A stretch of DNA of 64,000 nt, from the NCBI GenBank assembly GCA_963693085.1, contig OY856413.1, positions 540,196,879-540,260,878 of the forward strand, given 5' to 3'. Under the pieces are notes generated by a model. That model ran no database searches, was not told the DNA's origin, and saw nothing but the letters and a program-made list of their open reading frames with translations. The position numbers were made by a program, and so were the translations under genes. Of this stretch, positions 53,982 to 64,000 are shown piece by piece (the stretch's first letter is position 1; each line of letters begins with the position of its first letter). This stretch comes from Alisma plantago-aquatica. Lineage: Eukaryota > Streptophyta > Magnoliopsida > Alismatales > Alismataceae.

Positions 53982-54875
53982 TTAGTTGGTGAGCGCGCCT
54001 ACGCCAGATAGAAGCTCCCACACATATTCTCCTCGTTTGTTGTGGTAGTCGATGTGGTGGAGTTGGTCAGGCGTATCTTCGTTTGATATCCATTCCAGGA
54101 CGAAGATGCCACAGTAATTGGATAGAGGAATTTGTTGTGGACTGCGGTGGCAGAACTGGAGCTTGTGCCATTTGCTTGCTGTCGTCTCTAGGAATGGTTG
54201 TATCAATGCTGCCATCTCATCGTAGTATTTTTATACTAAGCACTCGAGGGATGTCAACGTTGTTGATGTACACTGTACTGGATGATATTTATTGCTGTCT
54301 GAGCTGTTGTAGAAGATTCCTACTCGTTGGCAAGTGTACATCGTCAGGAGTGTCTAGTGGTTGTAGTGCAGGATGGGTAGGAAGATAGTCCGTGGAACCC
54401 TGCGTTGCAACTCTACCAGAAAAGATTGCTTTTCTCCTGACTCATCGGTGAGGCAGATGTCGTTGAACAACATTGGATGTGCAATGTATGCATGTTCAAA
54501 CTTTGTCTGTAGCGTTTGGATGTAGGCGGCCGCCACAGATATTGCCAAGCATCCTCCATCTTTTATCATGTCCCTTAAGTCATCAACCGGGACTATGACA
54601 TTGCTTGCCTCATAGATTACGTTTGCCAGGGTAGAGTCAGCTAACTTCAGAAGGACTTTGTTAACCTGCTCCTGCGTGAGAGTAGAGCACGAGAAGTGGT
54701 CGAAATTGTTGATCAATTCTTCTGATGTTTCTGGTGAAGCAGGGTCTTCGAATCTGTGCACTTCTCGCAGGATCTCTAACTGCTTGCCTGCCCTGTACAT
54801 GTCTTTTTCTATCTCAGCTTCTTTCTCTGGAGTGTTGCTGGGTTGCGAAGATTCGTCTTCTAGGTCACTATCCAC
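53982..54875 (-). pseudogene. A4 captured Ulp1-like (C48) cysteine protease domain, second of two
   Basis: One minus-strand frame from 54875 to 53982 is broken only by a TAG at 54354-54356 and a TAA at 54231-54233. The N-terminal half contains a VIVPVDDLRDMI segment, then TIFLPILHYNH directly before the TAG. The family has Trp after this His, so the stop replaces the usual H-W pair. FYNS follows, matching the plant Ulp1 (I/F)YNS strand, then PQQ (Gln codons 54132-54137) and YCGIFVLEW with the candidate catalytic Cys codon at 54111-54113; the usual preceding Asp is Tyr. C48 proteases process SUMO or related modifiers, and such domains are known as passengers in plant transposons. This copy cannot be active as it stands. 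Confidence 0.65.
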
Positions 54876-54979
54876 CAGCCTCTCTGGTACCCCTGCATCT
54901 TGGAAATAGCGTCTATCTTTGATCAGCAGTAGGGCGTATATACTCCTGTGGTGGTAAAAGTTTTGGCCCTAGAAATGCC

Positions 54980-55675
54980 TTATGTATCTGAATATGTTGA
55001 GCAACTCCATGGTGCGTAAGACGATGAAGGCGCTATTTCCGCTTCCCTCTTCTGCTTGGACGGGGAAGTCTCCGATAGAGAAGAAGTTCCAAACGCCGTT
55101 GTGACGTCGGACTCCTTACTTGATAGCTCGCAGAAGACACAGTGGTAGAAGCCTAAGATGTTTGTCTTCTGGGCAGCTGAAGATATTCCCAGAGCGTGGC
55201 ACCTCATTGTTGCTGCAGCTAAGCAACTGGATGTCTGGTTCCTGAGGTTTGCCACACAGAGGAACCATACGTTGCGGTGCTTGTACGGGGCCAACACAAT
55301 GTTTGTGTTGTGCTCTTCGATGTGTTGCAGCATGTTGGCCACCGCAGTAGAGTCTGGTACTCCCATCATCAGTCTTCTTGCCAAGGTTGGGGTGGCGTTG
55401 TATATTGTTGTCTGACCTATCTCGGTGCTAATGTTCTCTATTATTGCACCTTCTAGGACCCTGAACATCCTTTTTCCAACGATGGATGGCGAGCGGAATA
55501 TGCTTCTGAGTGCTCCCCATCGTACGGAGAAGTAGTCGTCACTCCAGACGACGTCTTCTTCATCTGCGTGCGACCTCTGGACCTTGTTCAGCAATTTCTG
55601 GTCTTTGATCGATAGGTAGCCGATGACCCTTCTGTCGAAATCGGCCATCTTGAAGGAAGGTAGCTCTGACAGCAC
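54980..55675 (-). pseudogene. A4 captured module, first Ulp1-like domain (diverged)
   Basis: A 231-codon minus-strand frame. Residues 42-60 (VVWSDDYFSVRWGALRSIF) resemble the opening strand-helix of plant Ulp1-like domains. Residues 127-144 (IVLAPYKHRNVWFLCVAN) resemble the His-strand, with V before W instead of H. Residues 169-184 (QKTNILGFYHCVFCEL) resemble the Gln...Cys segment. The catalytic His is not conserved, so if the fold is right this is a degenerate partner of the following domain. It lies in a different frame from the second domain and is separated from it by about 100 bp. The call is based on motif order only; an unrelated captured gene is the alternative. Confidence 0.42.
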
Positions 55676-55832
55676 AGAGAACGCATCTGCTACCGAGCAT
55701 CTTCCTCTACGGGGGTGTCTTTCATTGGTGGCACATATGTCCCCCCTTCTCCCTCTGATTCATCAGAAGAGTCCTCCCTGACGCTGATGTCTTCGTTGTC
55801 ATCTTCAGCTTCATCCAGGGGGACTGAGGGAG

Positions 55833-56426
55833 CTATTTCTTCCAGACCGCGGGAGCTGTTTCTTCCAGACCGCGGGAGCTCTCCTGTCCTGTTGGAGCTC
55901 CGTTGGTTGACTTTGGTGGCGTCTCTTCCTCGGGCGTTGGGGATGGCCCGCTGGAGGAGGAAGCGGACGATGATCTTGAGGAGGCTGTTGACGAGGAAGG
56001 TTGAGAGCCTGAGTCAGGAGGCAATGGAGACCTTCTCAGCTGCCTTGGGCGCGGATGGTCGTCTCCCCTGTTCAACCTCTCCTCGATCACGTCAAGGCAC
56101 TGGAGGGCCTGTTGAAGCGTGGCATTGAGTTCCTCTAGTTGGCCAGGAAGGCCAATTAGAGTCAGTAGTTCCCGTTCCTGGCTATTCATCCTCTGCTGGA
56201 AAAATGAAAACTTGCGGGTTAGAGAAGTAAATGTAGCTGAGTGGTTTTCTGTTACCTCCCGCAAGTGGTCGAGTTCGTGCCCCAACATTTTCCCGAGCGA
56301 CAGAGGGGCTCCTGCAAATCTCCCTCTCATCCTCACGATACTTTTCTCGTGTGAGGGTCTACCTGACGAGGTAGAACCTATCTCAATCGTCCACGAGGTG
56401 GATATTGCTGGGTGAGGCGTCGGCAC
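55833..56426 (-). CDS. A4 coiled-coil and serine-rich ORF, 197 codons, unknown function
   Basis: A minus-strand frame between gag and the Ulp1-like module. Residues about 47-120 are rich in Leu/Glu/Gln with heptad-like spacing (HELDHLREV, LEELNATLQQAL), suggesting a coiled coil. Residues 138-170 are Ser/Pro-rich (SSSTASSRSSSASSSS) and look like a linker. It lies in another frame from the downstream module, and a 22-bp direct repeat at about 55838-55880 covers its end. It may be the N-terminal part of the captured gene. The overlapping plus-strand frames are shadows. Confidence 0.45.
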   Translation of the reverse strand: MPTPHPAISTSWTIEIGSTSSGRPSHEKSIVRMRGRFAGAPLSLGKMLGHELDHLREVTENHSATFTSLTRKFSFFQQRMNSQERELLTLIGLPGQLEELNATLQQALQCLDVIEERLNRGDDHPRPRQLRRSPLPPDSGSQPSSSTASSRSSSASSSSGPSPTPEEETPPKSTNGAPTGQESSRGLEETAPAVWKK

Positions 56427-56560
56427 CCTTGCGGCCGTCGCTGCCTCGCCTTCTTGTCATGGTGGGGAAGGTCACAGTGTGGGTGGATGCTGCTCCATCT
56501 CTACATTGTCGACGATCTCTTTAGTAGTTGCTATAGGGGACACCGGTGACGGTGTCAGCA

Positions 56561-57840
56561 TTAGATGTGCAGCTCCGGGCTCCATCTCGAGTATCTCGGC
56601 GAACACCCCATTAGATGCGAGTTTTCGGTCGCATCTTTGTTTGCATAACTAAAACCAGGATGATCTGGCCTCTTGAAATTAACGAACGAGACATTCTCAG
56701 TCTCCTCAGCCTCGGATTCACTTTTGCTCCACTCGTCAGGTCGGGTGTAGATACAGTTATCTACCCCGTGTCCACCTTCTCCACAGGTGACACATTTCAT
56801 GACATTTTGACTTGTTTCTTCCCCTTTCCACTTGATTCTTTTAGCTGTTTGACATCATTGGCTATCCTCTGGATCTGAGAGGTAATAGTTTTCAGAGCCT
56901 TGGATTCAAATGAAGGTCCTTCACTAGACTTCTTATCATGTCCCCTGTCCGATCTATCGTAGTCGGTGCTGGCTTGCAACTCGGCCATGTTCTTGATGAT
57001 CGTTTCGGACCTTCTAGGCTTCTTCCCCAGAAAGTCACTACCTGTTGATGCATTCAGAGAAACCCTTTCCTCAGGGGTTAGGCCATTATAGAAGGTAGTT
57101 ATCAAGAAACCTATCTTATAGTTGTGATGAGGGCAGTCCCTCTGATATTCTTGATATCGTTCCCAGGCATCATGTAGATTCTCGTTCGTCTTTTGCATGA
57201 AAGATGTGATCCTCTATCTATTCCAGACAGTTTTCTTGGTAGGATAAAACTTGTTTACAAAGGCATCTGCCAGCGCACTCCATCCGTTAAGAGCTTGGTG
57301 TGGCAGCCCTAGATACCATGATAGAGCCTTATCTTCCAAAGAAAAGATGAAACCCTTGCAATAGATCACCTCCTCTGGGACTCCTCGCATCTTGATGGTG
57401 TCATAGATGTTTTTAAAAGCATCTAAATGGTGATAGGGATTATCATTCTTCGAACTCCCTCTAAAGCTCTTGTTCTGGATCATGGAGATGACTGACGGTT
57501 TTAGCTCGAAGTTGGTTGTGTTGAACCTCGGGATGATAACAAGACATCTGGAATTATTAGCCTTGGTGGAAGCTAACTCCCTTAGGGTCTTTTCTTCTTC
57601 ATTGGAATCGTCACTTTCACTGTCTCCCTGGTTCTGATTCTGATTATTTTGATTCCTTCTGTGCCTCCGGTGATGACGAAGTCTCTCCCAGCGATGGTCA
57701 TCCTCGAAATGCTCTGTTTCAGGATCTTCAGGTTGATGATTGTCGTCATACTGGTCATTGTCTTCAGGCAGAGGCGAGTGAGGTCTGGCTCTCGTGTGTT
57801 GCGCACCTTCTGAAAGAGGTTGTTCAATGTGAGACGGCAT
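56561..57840 (-). pseudogene. gag: A4 Athila-type Gag, two lesions
   Basis: It starts at the minus-strand ATG ending at 57840, with an acidic, Arg/Gln/Asn-rich N-terminus. The capsid region has the Athila signature order: NPYHHLDAFKNI, then FSLEDKALSWYLGLP, then FVNKFYPTKKT, then NENLHDAWERYQEYQRDCPHH, then FYNGL. A TAG at 57214-57216 interrupts the frame, which continues in the same register to 56797. A frameshift in ATGTCATGA then moves to the frame with the zinc knuckle CVTCGEGGHGVDNC (CX2CX4HX4C) near 56795-56750. Apart from these two lesions the gene is complete, far better kept than the A3 pol. Confidence 0.85.
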
Positions 57841-58069
57841 GTCTGGTGATGTCGGTGCTTAATTGAGAAGAACACCTCCCTTCTGAGTACCTGAATAGTA
57901 CATAAAAAAATCAAGTTAGAAAACATGTATTAATAATACAAATTACTCATTTTAGTTTAAAATATAAAAAAAGGAAAAAAAAGAGAGTGTTGTCAAGCTC
58001 ATTTCTAAGCTTGAGGCAATGGAGTGTAGTTAGTGGATTTGGGTTCGTCAACAGTACCGTTTTGCCTTG

Positions 58070-58087
58070 TCCCCGACAATGGTGCCA
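58070..58087 (-). other. A4 primer binding site (tRNA-Asp type)
   Basis: The minus strand reads TGGCACCATTGTCGGGGA, six bases after the 5' LTR end. Confidence 0.85.
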
Positions 58088-58093
58088 AAAAGT

Positions 58094-59922
58094 TGACCGG
58101 CCTAAATCGCGCGTCCAAAAAGTGGAGCGGATTTGAAGTAGTCGGACTTTTAAATTTATAACCCGAAACCTTCTAGGCCCTCGCAACTTTATTTATGGGG
58201 TCGAAGTAGATATACGGGGTCGAACACAGGGACAAGGGTGGTAGTGTTGGGAACGCGGAATCGACACATTACACTCCGGTATGGGTAAGGAGATGATAAA
58301 AATCTCCTAAGGGAACAACATGCTAAGATTGATAAAATAAAAGAAAACTATCTCCAACTGGAGCTACGAGGAAAATTAAGGTTTTAAAGGTTTATCAGTT
58401 TTAGGGTTTTCGTGCAACGAAAACAAAGAGGATAATACTATTGCTTTTAGTAAGGAACGAAGGAGAAAGCTTCGGTAAAACAAGCGGTAGTAGAAACATC
58501 ATGTACCCCTTCTCTCGAAGCGGGTACCTCTAACTAAACTTCAACACCTCTCTCGAGGTTGCTGGGCTTAATTTAGAGTGGAAAGGTCACTAAAGCAACT
58601 CTGATACGGGGCAGTCTTGTACTCCCATACCGAACCAAACACTAGAGCCACAACACCTCTCTCGAGGTTGTTGCAACGGGAAACATGATTCGGTAGCTAG
58701 TCGAAACATGATCCAAACATACAAGCTAGAGTTCAGATGCTAAACAAAACAAACATCCAACAAAAGTGTACCAAGCACAAAGCAGAAGATAATTAAAACT
58801 CTTCTAATTCCATTGGCATAAAAAGGTCTGGTTACATTGCATAAGTAAAGAAAGTAAATGACTGAAACAAGTAAAGATAGATATTGCCTTCTTGATTTAG
58901 AAGGGCGACAGGCAGTTACAGATCCCCAAGATCCCTCCGGTCCGATACCAGGCGGGAGCCTTGCCCGATACGCCCGTGTCAGGCAGCACACCCTCTCGGG
59001 TGACACACTCATGATGGGCGGATGTATCACACAGGGCGCTCATGCACGGTACGACGATGTCGGGCGGAACCCTCTCGGGCGACACGCCGTGACTGGTGAT
59101 GCGTATCGGGCTTGGAATCGTGTCGGGCCATAGTTTTTCTTAGAGTATCGGGTACTCATATCAGGCGTTCTTGTTGGCCGATATTGGTCTGCTTCTGTGC
59201 CCGGGGATGATCCTAAGTGATCCATTCCCTCCCTCTCGTGTTGGAAAAGTGCTCACCTAGTATCGCCCGGTACACCTCTGAGGCACGACACACTAGCTCC
59301 AGATGCTTTCCCAAGTTGACTTTCGAGAGATTCCGACCCGTCCCATCGGAGTCCTGTAGCTGCTATTTATAGGCAATGGTTGGGGGAAGTTATGGTTCTC
59401 TGGACGCCACGTGTCCTTCATCAGCTCCATCATCACAAATTTGAGGATGCCCGATATAGGTATCGCCCGACACAAGGATGTCGGGTTGTAAGTGTGTCGG
59501 TCATTGTGATGAGTGGCGCCTACCGGTGGGTGGCCTGTATCGCGCGACACATTTCAGTAGTCGTGGCGAGTCTGGCTCCCTGTCGGGTAAATGGCGTATC
59601 GCTCGTCCGCTCCTTCTTGCGCAGCATCCTCGTGTCGTGCGGTAGTGTATCGCGCACCTGTGGCAGGCAGCGAGCGTATCGGTCGGCTGGTTGGTAAAAA
59701 GGTCGATGCAGGTGGAACACGTTGGTGGGTCAGGACGGGCCTTTTTTCTGATAAACGAGTTAAAAATCGAGGAAAACTCTGCAAAAGATGATAATATTGA
59801 GATAAAAGCATAGCATGGCCTGTTTATGTAAAAACATGACAAAAAGGAGAGGAAAACAGTTTAAAAGGGCAGATTTGATAACGAAATAAGGGCCAAAAAT
59901 ATCAAAAAATTTGGTATTATCA
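58094..59922 (-). repeat. A4 5' LTR (right copy)
   Basis: On the plus strand TGACCGGCC...GGTATTATCA, colinear with the left copy and only 1 bp different in length. Short frames inside mirror those of the left LTR. Confidence 0.94.
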
Positions 59923-59927
59923 CTCAC
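59923..59927. repeat. Target-site duplication CTCAC, right copy, of A4
   Basis: Exact repeat of 51142-51146. Confidence 0.92.
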
Positions 59928-60285
59928 TAGTGGGGGATGGTGTGCGGAACTAAATCGCAGTGTGAGATCTAGATCGGTGAGGTGGATCCTGGGAGGAAGA
60001 ATCTATAGATTTCCCCTTGTTCTTGCAAAATTTGTTAAACATGGCTACTATGGAAAAGTCGAGTCGATTGGCTGGAGATCTGAGTTGATCAGTTGGTTTG
60101 CTAAGACGAGTGGTTGATGTTGGTGACAGGCATCTCCTCAGCTGAAGGAAGGGTACTGGTGCAAGCATCTGTAGATCGAGGGTGAAGGCAGGTCGAGCAG
60201 CGCTGCTTGACCCGATCGGTATGGGAGTACCCATTCGATCGGCTAAAGTGTGAGACGAGCGGCTGGAGGCATCTAAGGCAATCAT
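59928..60285 (-). pseudogene. A3 env-like ORF, 5' part
   Basis: A minus-strand frame from the ATG at 60285, Ser/Pro/Arg-rich, with an FNKFCKNKGK segment. It runs into the A4 insertion at 59927 and resumes at 51146 in register. This dates A4 as later than A3. Confidence 0.55.
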
Positions 60286-60960
60286 GACGAGCAGAAGCAG
60301 CGAGGTGATAGCTTGAAGAGGGGGTAGAGCAGAGTCGAGCAGCTCAGTGGGGTTGATGTGACGGGTGTTTTGGTGTAGAGACGGTCAGCTGAGACACAGA
60401 TCGTTCGACTGGGAAAGTAGCTGGTCAGTTTCCATCGTACAGGATGGTCAGCCTGCTAAAGTGGTCGGCTCGCGGAGGATGAGATTGAGTAGGTCGAGGT
60501 GGTTGCTCGTTGTAGCACCAGTCGCTTGAGGTAATAAGCCACTCGACTAGTAGCTCCAAAGGTCGGCTGAGGGCAGATCACTCAGCTGGGCAAGAGCTTA
60601 GGTGGACTAAGGAAATCAGGTGGCTGAGGGTGGCAGCTAGGGTAGAGAGGAATGGGTTGAGTGTGAGACTTGCCCCAGGGTGGCTTTATAGCCCAGTGAG
60701 GGTATCGAACTGATCGTCTAGTGATCAAGTCGATCGGTTCAAGGGGTTGATTTGTGTGGTCATAGGGAGGTCTCTGAGGTGTTGGGATGCCTCGCGTTCG
60801 ACCAACAGTCAACTTGGGGGATGTTTGACTGGATCCAACTGATCATTTTATGTACCAACTGATCGTTTGAGCTGCTGAAGGGCCGCCATTTAGGAATCTT
60901 GAACCAATCGGTTAGGTTTTTGAGCCGATCAGTTGCAGTGCCAGGGAAGGAAAAAAGACA
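60170..60960. repeat. CGATCGGTT word cluster in A3 interior
   Basis: Many variants (CCGATCGGTATG, TCGATCGGCT, AACTGATCGTTTGAG, AACCAATCGGTTAG, GCCGATCAGTTGC) lie between the env-like ORF and the end of pol. The same word family occurs in the C1 LTR and interior and in the A3 LTR. No coding domain is seen in this stretch. Confidence 0.75.
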
Positions 60961-61012
60961 ACATAATGAAATAACAACGTAAAGGAAAAGAAATAGTAGG
61001 AATATAGGGTCA

Positions 61013-61033
61013 GGTTGCCTCCCAAAAAGCACC
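61013..61033 (-). other. GGTGCTTTTTGGGAGGCAACC block after A3 pol
   Basis: On the sense (minus) strand the block follows the integrase reading by about 120 bp. The core GGGAGGCAACC is shared with A2 (42853-42863). Confidence 0.65.
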
Positions 61034-61149
61034 TTGTATAATGTCAGAGGCTCGACAGCTGAGAGACCACTTTATTGTGATTCTATGGGAGGTTGAGGGT
61101 CTGTCAAGTTGAGATCTTCCAAGGATGGGCGTTTGTTGGTATCTGAAGT

Positions 61150-64000
61150 GACAAGGTCTTAAGTGGTGATGTATCTTTTAATTCGATGCCAATTAACCTT
61201 AAATTCACCCAAAACTTTATCCCAAATAAGGAAGGTGCCATGTGTATAGGCACACTTGACGAGGTAGGGACCATACCATGTAGATTTGAGCTTTTTAGAA
61301 AAAAAGCCTTAGTTTGGAATTAAACAGTAAAACTTGGTCGCCTTCTCTAATGTCCTTGCACTTGATGTGACTGTCATGCTAAAGTTTAGTTCGGTCCTTG
61401 TAGATTCTTGCATTTTCATAAGTGCTCATTCTAAGTTCATCCAGTTCATTTATTTAGAGAAAATTATTTTCTCCTGTAGCAGAAAGGTCAAAATTCAGGC
61501 TTTTGATGGCCCACCTGGCCTTGTGTTCTAACTCTATTGGGAGATGGCATGATTTGCCATAAATCATCCTAAAAGGGGTGGTGCCTATGGGTGTCTTGTA
61601 GGCAGTACGGTATGCCCACAAAATGTCATTGATTTTCAACGCCCAATCCTTTCTAGTGCGTCCAACAGTTTTCTTTAGAATGGAATTGATTTTTCTATTG
61701 GATACTTCAACCTACCCACTGGTCTGAGGAGGGTAAGGTGTGGCGACTTTGTGGTAAATTCCATATCTTTTCAAAATAGCCTCAAAACTTTTCTCCAAAA
61801 AATGGGATCCCCCATCGGAAATGATGGCGCGAGGGACTCCAAATCTAGGGAAAATAATGTCTTTAAAGAGTTTCTTAACAGGTTAGGAGTCAAAGTTTTA
61901 GTGGGTATGGCTTCAACCCATTTTGACACATATTCGACTACCACTAAAATGTAAGCAAACCTATAAGAAGAATGAAACGGGCCCATGTAGTCAATCCCCC
62001 AGACGTCAAAAATCTCTAATTCCTACCAAGAGGTTAGGGGCATTTGATCACACTTGGAAATGTTACCCATCCTTTGACATAGGTCGCATGAGGGTACTTA
62101 ATCTTATGAATCTTTGAAGATGGTGGGCCAATAGAAACCACACTATAGGACTTTTCTAACTATTTTCTGGGAACTCATGTGTCCACCAAGGGGCCAGAAT
62201 GACATTGTTCCAAAATGTCAGTACTTTCTTCTTGAGAGACACAATGACGATACAGACCATCGGCACAAAGTCTAAACAGATAAGGTTCATCCCAATAATA
62301 GTTTTTGACATCGTGTAAAAATTTATCTTTAGAATGTCTCTTGTACTCAGGGTGCAATACATCAGAAGCTAAATAATTTACGAAATTAGCAGACCAAGGG
62401 AATCGAGAGTCTACCTTAAACAATTCGTCATCAAACAAAGAGTCATTTATGGGGGTTTCATCGATTGGGCTATAGATAAGTCGACTTAGGTGACAAACCA
62501 TGACATTTTTAGACCCCTTTTTGTCTAAGATCTCTAGATCAAACTCCTACAATAGCAAAATCCATCTTATGAGTCTAGGTTTGGCAACATTTTTAGTCAT
62601 GAGATAGCGAATGGCTACATGGTTAGTGTAGACAATAACTTTAGAGCCAACTAAGTATGAGAAAAATTTATCAAATGCATAGACAATGGCTAGCATCTCC
62701 TTTTCAGTCACAGTGTAATTTTGTTGCACTTCATCTAAGGTCTTGGATGAATAGCATATGACATGATATTTCTTATCGATGTGCTGTCCTAAGATGGAAC
62801 CTACATCATAGTCACTAGAATCACACATGATTTCAAAGGGTAGGGCCCATTCTGGTGCATGAATGATTAAAGTGGTTCTGAGAGCATTTGTAAACGTAGA
62901 AAGGTATACATACATGCCTTATCAAAAGGGAAAGGCACCTACTTTTGAAGAAGATTGGTGAGAGGTTTTGTGATTTTGGAAAAGTCACGGATGAATTGCT
63001 GATAGAAATCGACATGTCCTAAGAAGGCTCGGATGTCTTGGACTGAGGTTGGGGGTGGAAGCTTGGTGATAACTTCAATTTTTGCTTTGTCGACCTCTAT
63101 TCCTTGGTTGCTAACATTGTGGCCAAGAACGATGCCCTCCTTAACCATGAAGTGACACTTTTTCAATTAAGGACCAAGTGTGACTCAATACATCTGTCAA
63201 GAACAAGGGTGAGATGCCTAAGGCATGAATCAAAGAAATCTCCATAGACAGAGAAGTCATCCATGAATACTTCCATGACGGTTTCGGTCAATCTTGCAAA
63301 GATGGTTGACATACATAGTTGAAGGTGGTTGGTGCATTGCACAAGCCAAAGGGCATTCGTCTAAAAGCATAGGTACCAAAGGGACATATGAAGGTGATTT
63401 TCTCTTGATCTTCAGGATGGATAGGAATCTGATAAAATCATGAGTAGCAATCTAGATAATAGAAGAATTGTTGATGGGCTAGGCATTCAAAAACTTGGTC
63501 TAGGAAGGGAAGTGGGAAGTGGTCTTTCCTAGTTGCTTTGTTGAGCTTCCTATAGTCAATGCACATTCTCCACCTTGTGACTGTGTGAGTGGGAATGAGT
63601 TCATTCTTCTCATTTTAAATGCCAGTAGTCCCTCTCATTTTGGGAACAACTTGAACTGGACTGATCCACGGAGAGTCAAAGATGGGATAGATGATTCCTG
63701 CAGTCAAAAGTTTAATCACCTCCAGATAGACAACTTCCTTCATGTTTGTGTTGAGCTTTCATTGTGAATCTCGAGAAGGTTTGTGGTCTTCTATCATTGG
63801 GATTTTGTGGATGCAAATGGATTGATCCATTCCAACTAGATCTGTCATTTTGTACCCCAAGGAAGCTCCTTTTTTTCTATGTTCACCCATCAGTTTGTTT
63901 TCTTGGTTGAGGGTAAGGTTAGAATTTATGATGACAGGGTACAACTCTAGCTCATCAAGAAAGACATATTTCAATCCTATGGGAAGAGTCTTCATTTCTA
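61150..64000 (-). pseudogene. pol: A3 Athila-type pol (RT-RNase H-integrase), runs off the right edge
   Basis: Read leftward from 64000. The RT start is at 63995-63759. Then come MCIDYRKLN-like and MPFGLCNAPT-like blocks and the catalytic FMDD in a VFMDDFSVYG-like segment near 63260. The RT end is at 63166-62939 (FLGHVDFYQQFI). RNase H is at 62915-62547 ([33 protein letters not shown]). The integrase zinc region and core lie at 62501-61454, with the lineage-specific [29 protein letters not shown]-terminal segment follows to about 61160. GKxCHLPxELEHKA is characteristic of Athila elements. The fragments lie in several frames with stops, so the gene is dead. The N-terminal part (gag, PR) is outside the window. 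Confidence 0.88.

Larger units (their letters stand above)
51147..59922 (-). mobile_element. A4: non-autonomous Athila-type element carrying gag and a captured Ulp1-like module (minus strand)
   Basis: It is 8,776 bp with LTRs of 1,828 and 1,829 bp, a tRNA-Asp-type PBS (58070-58087) and the TSD CTCAC. On the minus strand it runs 5' LTR (right), PBS, Athila gag, a 2.5 kb coding module with C48-protease features, distal hairpin-PPT, proximal hairpin-PPT, 3' LTR (left). No protease, RT or integrase was found. The LTRs differ at roughly 7% in the first 185 bp I compared, so it is older than G2. It sits inside the env-like ORF of A3. Confidence 0.94.

Noticed and set aside
55715..56415. Plus-strand ORFs of 137 and 98 codons opposite the A4 cargo
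   Set aside because: They are shadows of the minus-strand coiled-coil/serine-rich frame, whose Ser-rich and Glu-rich composition keeps the other strand open.

Overview
This 64 kb window comes from a large, repeat-rich flowering-plant nuclear genome. Almost every base can be assigned to LTR retrotransposons: Ty3/gypsy chromoviruses of Del/Tekay type, Athila/Tat-type Ty3/gypsy elements, and one Ty1/copia element, stacked inside each other. I see no host gene, rRNA, tRNA or CRISPR array. The species cannot be read from the sequence.

Layout, using local names. (1) 1-2146 is the 3' part of a Tekay-type LTR (G0), cut by the window edge. (2) 2147 to about 5421 is the 3' noncoding end and 3' LTR of an Athila/Tat-type element (A1). 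(3) The old outer element G1 (plus strand, Tekay-type) runs from somewhere left of 10904 to about 47035. Its long 5' LTR is split by solo LTR S1 (5881-10898, TSD GAGAA; S1 may sit at or just left of the LTR start), solo LTR S2 (12594-15830, TSD GGGTC) and the complete copia element C1 (17083-26133, TSD ATATG). Its gag is split by the young complete Tekay chromovirus G2 (27763-38982, TSD ATTAC). Its RT is split by the non-autonomous Athila/Tat element A2 (40199-46201, TSD CTAAC). G1 stops after RNase H at about 47035. (4) From about 47035 to the right edge lies the minus-strand Athila element A3: 3' LTR, env-like ORF and pol. It is split inside the env-like ORF by the minus-strand element A4 (51147-59922, TSD CTCAC).

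Only G2 looks recently active. Its two 3.04 kb LTRs differ at about 30 positions (counted by eye, about 1%), and gag and pol are both open. Its pol has retropepsin, RT (FIDD), RNase H (D/E/D/D), integrase (exact D-x60-D-x35-E spacing) and a C-terminal chromodomain. All other elements carry stops, frameshifts or deletions.

Four observations stand out. First, G2 gag and pol are separated by a 73-nt, 74% AT, GT...AG segment whose removal puts both in one frame, while both unspliced frames are closed by stops. Second, A4 lacks pol and carries, after gag, a decayed coding module that reads as two tandem Ulp1-like (C48) cysteine-protease domains. Third, the Athila/Tat elements share a hairpin with an AGGA or GGA loop just before the polypurine tract, and in three of them the hairpin-plus-PPT unit is present twice. 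Fourth, LTRs of at least five families carry clusters of short CG-containing words, in both orientations, just upstream of their TATA boxes; one such word (AACCGATCGGTT type) is shared by an unrelated copia and an Athila element.

TSD and LTR boundaries marked with high confidence were read base by base. Domain names rest on motif recognition, without a database search.
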